64,000 bases of DNA from Pseudomonas sp. dw_612. Its GTDB lineage: Bacteria > Pseudomonadota > Gammaproteobacteria > Pseudomonadales > Pseudomonadaceae. This document shows positions 59,009-64,000 of the stretch, piece by piece. Position 1 is the first letter of the stretch. Every line of letters starts with the position of its first letter. Position numbers and translations under genes: made by a program. Where the stretch lies: contig NZ_JAAVVC010000018.1 in assembly GCF_018449725.1 (NCBI RefSeq), positions 1-64,000 on the forward strand. The letters are read 5' to 3'. The notes under the pieces are model-generated. The model was not told where the DNA came from. It worked only from the letters and a program-made list of their open reading frames with translations, and did no database searches.

Positions 59009-59764
59009 TCAGTTTCCCGCGGCGCGACAAATCGCACCGAACTCATCTGCATTCAGGGAAGCTCCACCAATGAGCCCCCCATCGATATCCGGCATGCCGA
59101 ACAGTTCGACCGCATTGGCCGCCTTCACGCTGCCGCCGTATAGAAGCCGCACACCTTGTGCGACCTCAGAATTCTCTGCCGCCAACTGAGCGCGAATGGC
59201 TGCGTGCACATCCTGCGCCTGTTGCGGCGAAGCAGTCAGCCCGGTGCCAATGGCCCAGACCGGCTCGTAAGCGATTACTGCCTTTGCAAACACACCAACA
59301 CCCAGCGCCTCAATGATGCTGCCCAGCTGATGCCCGACAACCTCAAGAGTTTTACCGGCTTCGCGCTGCTCAAGGGTTTCCCCTATGCATAACACCGGAG
59401 TTAAGCCACATGCCTGTGCCGCTGCGAACTTGCGAATGAGTGTTTCATCATTCTCGCCGATGAGCTGGCGGCGTTCGGAATGTCCGACGAGCACCAGGGA
59501 ACAACCCTCATCAGCCAATTGACTCGGTGCAACTTCACCGGTCAATGCACCTTGTTTGGATTCCACCGCAGCGTTCTGCGCGCCGACCTTGATCGACTTG
59601 CCTTCCAGACCGTCAATCACTTGACTGACATGCAAGAAGGACGGGAATACCGCCACATCAACACCGCTCGGCAAGGCCAGATTACGCAAGCCCTTGATCA
59701 GCTCAGCGACGCTGGCGCGGGTACCGTGCATCTTCCAGTTACCAGCTACCATAGGGCGACGCAT
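59009..59764 (-). CDS. tpiA: triosephosphate isomerase
   Basis: This 251-residue TIM-barrel enzyme interconverts dihydroxyacetone phosphate and glyceraldehyde 3-phosphate. The N-terminal lysine is in AGNWKMHG, the catalytic His in LVGHSERR, and the catalytic Glu in AYEPVWAIGTG. It lies between glmM and secG, the usual Pseudomonas order. Confidence 0.97.
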   Translation of the reverse strand: MRRPMVAGNWKMHGTRASVAELIKGLRNLALPSGVDVAVFPSFLHVSQVIDGLEGKSIKVGAQNAAVESKQGALTGEVAPSQLADEGCSLVLVGHSERRQLIGENDETLIRKFAAAQACGLTPVLCIGETLEQREAGKTLEVVGHQLGSIIEALGVGVFAKAVIAYEPVWAIGTGLTASPQQAQDVHAAIRAQLAAENSEVAQGVRLLYGGSVKAANAVELFGMPDIDGGLIGGASLNADEFGAICRAAGN

Positions 59765-59830
59765 GCTGTACCTCGTCGGTCAAAGTGGGCGCAGATGTTA
59801 CCCAACACAATCATGGCTGGCAAGCCGAAT

Positions 59831-61168
59831 TCAGGCAGAAACTTCAGTAACCAGTTTTGCCAGCTCTTCGGCATAACCCTGAACTTGCGTTTCGTCCTCG
59901 CCTTCGACCATGACCCGCACCAGCGGCTCCGTCCCGGACTTGCGCAACAGCACGCGGCCACGACCGGCCATGGCCTGGGTGACACGCTCGCTGGCCTCCT
60001 TGACGGCCGGATGATCGAGAGGACTCGCACCACCACCGAAACGGACATTGATCAGCACCTGCGGGCATTTTCGCAGCGCCTGACGGGCCTGAGCCAACCC
60101 TTCCGAGCGAGTCTTCAACGCCATCAATACCTGCAACGCGGCAATAATCGCATCACCGGTGGTGGTATGGTTGAAGCAGACGATATGCCCGGAGTTCTCG
60201 CCACCGACCAGCCAGTTGCGCTCCAACAAGTCGGCAATCACATAACGGTCACCGACATTGGCGCGCACAAAAGGAATCGCCAGATCCGCCAAGGCCAGCT
60301 CCAACCCCAGGTTACTCATCAACGTACCGACAACACCGCCCTGCAACTTGCCGCGCTCATGCAGATCGCGAGCAATGATGAACAGCAACTCGTCACCATC
60401 GACAATAGCGCCCGTGTGATCAACCATCAGAACCCGATCGCCATCACCGTCGAAGGCAATGCCCAGGTCGGCATGCTCGGCCAATACGGCGGCTTGCAGT
60501 TGGCCCATATGGGTCGAACCGCAATTGTCGTTGATGTTCAGGCCATTCGGCTGAGCCGACAGCACGACAACATCGGCGCCCAACTCACGGAACACGCTAG
60601 GCGCCACTTTGTAGACCGCACCATGCGCGCAGTCGATCACGATCTTCAGGCCGGCGAAACTGGTGCCGGTCGGGACGCTGCTTTTGCAGAATTCAATGTA
60701 ACGACCCGAGGCGTCGTTGATGCGCGACACTTTGCCGATCTTGCTCGACTCAACCACGGTCATCGGGGTATCGAGCAATTCTTCGATCATCAGCTCGACT
60801 TCGTCCGGTAGCTTTGTGCCCTTTCCGGAAAAAAACTTGATGCCATTGTCATCGTGAGGATTGTGCGAAGCGCTGATCACGATGCCGGCCTCGGCATGGA
60901 ACGTCCGAGTCAGATAGGCAATGGCAGGCGTCGGCATCGGCCCCAACAGCATCACATCAGCGCCTGCGGACGTAAGCCCGGCTTCAAGCGCCGATTCGAA
61001 CATGTATCCGGAGATACGCGTGTCCTTGCCTACCAGCACTTTGCAGGCACCCATTTTGCGGAATGCCATGCCAGCCGCCCAGCCAAGCTTAAGCATGAAG
61101 TCCGGAGTGATCGGATATTCGCCGACCCGACCACGAATGCCGTCGGTACCAAAATACTTTTTAGTCAT
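59831..61168 (-). CDS. glmM: phosphoglucosamine mutase
   Basis: This 445-residue enzyme converts glucosamine 6-phosphate to glucosamine 1-phosphate for peptidoglycan and LPS. The phosphorylated serine is S101 in ISASHNPHDDNG, the metal loop is DGDGDR, and the sugar-binding loop GGENSGH is present. The usual length and family start MTKKYFGTDGIRGRVGE. It lies 66 bases upstream of tpiA and 16 bases after folP. Confidence 0.97.
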   Translation of the reverse strand: MTKKYFGTDGIRGRVGEYPITPDFMLKLGWAAGMAFRKMGACKVLVGKDTRISGYMFESALEAGLTSAGADVMLLGPMPTPAIAYLTRTFHAEAGIVISASHNPHDDNGIKFFSGKGTKLPDEVELMIEELLDTPMTVVESSKIGKVSRINDASGRYIEFCKSSVPTGTSFAGLKIVIDCAHGAVYKVAPSVFRELGADVVVLSAQPNGLNINDNCGSTHMGQLQAAVLAEHADLGIAFDGDGDRVLMVDHTGAIVDGDELLFIIARDLHERGKLQGGVVGTLMSNLGLELALADLAIPFVRANVGDRYVIADLLERNWLVGGENSGHIVCFNHTTTGDAIIAALQVLMALKTRSEGLAQARQALRKCPQVLINVRFGGGASPLDHPAVKEASERVTQAMAGRGRVLLRKSGTEPLVRVMVEGEDETQVQGYAEELAKLVTEVSA

Positions 61169-61184
61169 AAGTGCTCCATCATTC

Positions 61185-62036
61185 TTATTCGGCTGATTCT
61201 ACTGCGGCGATCATCCGCACCACATCGACTGTTTCGGCCACATCATGGACGCGCAATATACGCGCACCCTTGACCGAGGCCAGCGCTGCGAGCGCCAGAC
61301 CGCCATACAGACGCTCTCCAACCGGACGACTCAGCGCCTGCCCGATCATGCTCTTTCGCGAAACCCCAACCAACAGGGGCCGCCCCAAGGCATGCAAGGC
61401 TTCCATATGTTTAAACAAGCTTAGATTGTGCTGCAGGGTTTTCGCGAAGCCGAAACCCGGATCAAGGATAATCCGCTCAGCCGGGATTCCCACTGACGCA
61501 CATTGCGCCATGCGCTCGGCGAGAAACTCGCCGACCTCTTTCGTCACGTCGTGATACTGCGGATTGTCCTGCATGTCTCCTGGCTCGCCAAGCATGTGCA
61601 TCAGGCAAACCGGAAGCCCAGTGGCCGCCGCCGCATCCAGGGCGCCGTCACGCCGCAATGAGCGCACATCATTGATCAGCCCTGCCCCCAGTCGCGCTGT
61701 TTCGCGCATGACGGCCGGCGTAGAGGTATCAACAGAAATAATCACATCCAGCTCGCGATTGATGCGCTCGACAATCGGCGCAACACGCTCAAGCTCTTCA
61801 AGCGGCGAAACCGCCCTGGCGCCGGGCCGGGTTGATTCACCACCGACATCAATCAGCGTCGCCCCCGCCGCTACCATCGCTTCGGCATGGCGCAAGGCCG
61901 CATCGAGCTGGCTGTATCGGCCGCCATCGGAAAAGGAGTCGGGAGTGACATTGAGAATGCCCATGACATGCGTATGGGCCAAATCAAGAACCCGGTTGCC
62001 GCAAGGCAACCGGGTCAGGGACTGAACAGAAGTCAT
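61185..62036 (-). CDS. folP: dihydropteroate synthase
   Basis: This 283-residue enzyme joins p-aminobenzoate to the pterin in folate synthesis and is the sulfonamide target. Signatures are MGILNVTPDSFSDGGRY and DVGGESTRPGA, and the C-terminal RVHDVAETVDVVRM. It follows ftsH by eight bases in the common ftsH-folP-glmM order. Confidence 0.97.
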   Translation of the reverse strand: MTSVQSLTRLPCGNRVLDLAHTHVMGILNVTPDSFSDGGRYSQLDAALRHAEAMVAAGATLIDVGGESTRPGARAVSPLEELERVAPIVERINRELDVIISVDTSTPAVMRETARLGAGLINDVRSLRRDGALDAAAATGLPVCLMHMLGEPGDMQDNPQYHDVTKEVGEFLAERMAQCASVGIPAERIILDPGFGFAKTLQHNLSLFKHMEALHALGRPLLVGVSRKSMIGQALSRPVGERLYGGLALAALASVKGARILRVHDVAETVDVVRMIAAVESAE

Positions 62037-62044
62037 TTCAAACC

Positions 62045-63967
62045 TTAAACGTCAGCAGCCGGACCGCCGATCGGTGTTTCCGGACGCGGATCCTGCGCCA
62101 CCGGAGGTGTTCCGGAAGTACCGGTACCGCCGCCTGACCAGTCGCGAGGCTCGCGAGGCGTACGACCCGCCATGATGTCATCGATCTGATCGGCATCGAT
62201 CGTCTCGTACTTCATCAGGGCATCAGCCATGGCGTCGAGCTTGTCGCGGTTGTCGGTAAGAATCTGCTTGGCCGTGCCGTAGCACTGGTCAATGATGCTG
62301 CGCACTTCCGAATCGATCAACTTGGCAGTCTCACCAGAGAAGCTTGCACTCTGACCACCACCGCCGCGACCGAGGAATACTTCACCCTCTTCTTCGGCAT
62401 ACATCAACGGACCGAGTTTTTCCGACAAGCCCCACTTGGTCACCATGTTCCGTGCAATCTGGCTGGCACGCATGATGTCGTTCGACGCACCGGTGGTGAC
62501 GCCGTCGAAGCCAAGGGTCATCTCTTCAGCAATACGGCCGCCATACAACGAGCATATCTGGCTGATCAACGCACGCTTGGACAGGCTGTAGCGATCTTCT
62601 TCCGGCAGGAACATGGTCACGCCTAGCGCACGACCGCGGGGAATGATCGACACTTTGTAGACCGGATCATGCTCAGGCACGACACGACCGACGATAGCGT
62701 GACCAGCCTCGTGGTAAGCGGTGTTCTGCTTCTCTTTCTCGGACATGACCATCGATTTGCGCTCGGCGCCCATCATGATCTTGTCTTTGGCCAGTTCAAA
62801 TTCCTTCATTTCGACGATGCGCTTGCCGGTACGGGCAGCGAACAGCGACGCTTCGTTCACCAGGTTGGCGAGGTCGGCACCGGAGAAACCTGGGGTACCA
62901 CGGGCAATCACGGCCGGAGCGACATCGTCACCCATTGGCACTTTTCGCATGTGGACCTTGAGAATCTGCTCGCGACCACGGATGTCCGGCAGACCGACCA
63001 CGACCTGACGGTCGAAACGGCCCGGACGCAGCAACGCAGGGTCCAGCACGTCCGGACGGTTGGTCGCGGCGATGACGATAATGCCGTCATTCATTTCAAA
63101 GCCGTCCATCTCTACCAGCAACTGGTTGAGAGTCTGCTCACGCTCATCGTGACCGCCGCCCATGCCAGCGCCACGATGGCGACCAACGGCGTCGATTTCA
63201 TCGATGAAGATGATGCATGGCGCATGTTTCTTGGCTTGTTCGAACATGTCGCGAACACGGCTGGCGCCGACACCCACGAACATCTCGACGAAATCGGAAC
63301 CGGAGATGGTGAAGAACGGCACCTTGGCTTCACCGGCAATCGCCTTGGCCAGCAAGGTTTTACCGGTACCCGGAGGGCCGACCATCAGCACGCCGCGAGG
63401 AATGCGACCGCCCAGGCGCTGGAACTTGCCCGGATCACGCAGGAACTCGACCAGCTCACCCACTTCTTCCTTGGCTTCGTCGCAACCGGCAACATCACCC
63501 AGGGTGGTTTTCACCTGATCTTCGGAGAGCAGGCGTGCCTTGCTCTTGCCGAAGCTCATCGGTCCGCCCTTGCCACCGGCACCGCCCTGCATCTGCCGCA
63601 TGAAGAACATGAAGACGGCGATGATCACCAGGATCGGGAAGCTCGCGACCAGGAGTTGAGTCCAGATGCTTTGCTGCTCAGGCTGCTTGCCTTCGACTAC
63701 GACGTGGTTATCCACCAGGTCGCCGATCAGACCGTTGTCCTGGATTGCCGGACGGATGGTCTTGAAGCTGTCGCCATCGTTGCGCTTGCCGGTAATCACA
63801 TAGCCATCTACGGCTACGCGCTCGACCTTGCCATCCTTGACCTGCTGGATGAAGTCGGAATAGTTGAGGGTCTGCGGCTCGTTAGGGCTGGAGAAGTTGT
63901 TCATCACTGTCACGAGGACAGCCGCGATGATCAACCACAGGATCAGATTCTTTGCCATATCGTTCAA
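62045..63967 (-). CDS. ftsH: ATP-dependent zinc metalloprotease FtsH
   Basis: This 640-residue membrane protease degrades unstable membrane and regulatory proteins. Two transmembrane helices (NLILWLIIAAVLVTVM and LLVASFPILVIIAVFMFFM), an AAA module with Walker A GPPGTGKT and Walker B IIFIDEIDAVG, SRH region, and the zinc site HEAGH. A TTG at 63967 is preceded by GAGGG with a seven-base spacer, giving MNDMAKN; the ATG three codons later (63958) is the alternative. The C-terminal tail is Gly/Pro-rich. The remaining 33 bases of the window lie upstream. Confidence 0.96.
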   Translation of the reverse strand: MNDMAKNLILWLIIAAVLVTVMNNFSSPNEPQTLNYSDFIQQVKDGKVERVAVDGYVITGKRNDGDSFKTIRPAIQDNGLIGDLVDNHVVVEGKQPEQQSIWTQLLVASFPILVIIAVFMFFMRQMQGGAGGKGGPMSFGKSKARLLSEDQVKTTLGDVAGCDEAKEEVGELVEFLRDPGKFQRLGGRIPRGVLMVGPPGTGKTLLAKAIAGEAKVPFFTISGSDFVEMFVGVGASRVRDMFEQAKKHAPCIIFIDEIDAVGRHRGAGMGGGHDEREQTLNQLLVEMDGFEMNDGIIVIAATNRPDVLDPALLRPGRFDRQVVVGLPDIRGREQILKVHMRKVPMGDDVAPAVIARGTPGFSGADLANLVNEASLFAARTGKRIVEMKEFELAKDKIMMGAERKSMVMSEKEKQNTAYHEAGHAIVGRVVPEHDPVYKVSIIPRGRALGVTMFLPEEDRYSLSKRALISQICSLYGGRIAEEMTLGFDGVTTGASNDIMRASQIARNMVTKWGLSEKLGPLMYAEEEGEVFLGRGGGGQSASFSGETAKLIDSEVRSIIDQCYGTAKQILTDNRDKLDAMADALMKYETIDADQIDDIMAGRTPREPRDWSGGGTGTSGTPPVAQDPRPETPIGGPAADV

Positions 63968-64000
63968 TTAACTACCCTCTGAAGCAAGCTCCGCTGTTGG

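Overview
The window is GC-rich Pseudomonas chromosome, most likely from the P. fluorescens group. Gene content and order recall P. aeruginosa: a dpp dipeptide locus with an OprD-family porin, piuC/piuA with a PepSY-flavoreductase, speC, ampDE with a DUF1631 gene and nadC, fruBKA with a divergent fruR, and the secG to pnp translation cluster. The intergenic repeats built on GTGGGAGCGGGCTTGCTCGCGAA are typical of fluorescent pseudomonads. All gene names rest on reading the protein sequences and on remembered synteny; no database search was run.

Layout: 138-12751 is a peptide uptake locus with four DppA-type binding proteins, one specific porin, two permeases and two ATPases. 12933-15849 holds two orphan genes and prfC. 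16342-19792 is an OpuC/OsmU-type compatible solute ABC transporter behind a long structured leader. 19845-22648 holds a lipoprotein gene, an AT-rich gap and speC (ornithine decarboxylase). 22871-29567 is an iron-uptake group: a Sel1 protein, a PiuC hydroxylase, a PiuA TonB receptor with a candidate Fur box, and a PepSY/flavoreductase fusion. 29571-30627 holds a DUF559 nuclease-like gene between two copies of an undescribed-looking element with terminal inverted repeats. 30649-32190 is a Tat-exported PhoD phosphatase. 32361-39968 is the fructose PTS with its regulator and a TatD nuclease. 40615-47816 holds a chemoreceptor, ampE, ampD, a DUF1631 gene and nadC. 47896-49268 holds a small orphan gene, a secreted coiled-coil repeat protein and tRNA-Thr. 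49485-63967, all on the minus strand, is the ftsH-folP-glmM-tpiA-secG-tRNA-Leu-tRNA-fMet-rimP-nusA-infB-rbfA-truB-rpsO-pnp housekeeping run.

How the genes work together: the first 20 kb is largely nutrient and osmolyte uptake. OpdP-like porin, DppA proteins and DppBCDF form one path from the outer membrane to the cytoplasm. PiuA imports ferric siderophore, and the fused PepSY/flavoreductase is a plausible electron-transfer partner. FruB, FruA and FruK import fructose as fructose 1-phosphate and convert it to fructose 1,6-bisphosphate under FruR. AmpD and AmpE belong to peptidoglycan recycling and beta-lactamase signalling. GlmM, FolP and FtsH supply cell wall, folate and proteostasis functions next to the translation and RNA cluster.

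No phage, transposase, CRISPR array or rRNA was seen. The most unusual feature is the DUF559 gene bracketed by two copies of one repeat element. Also notable are two identical-architecture CTGTCA-N4-TGACAG palindromes near orphan genes, structured leaders before the opu operon and speC, and several families of long inverted repeats.
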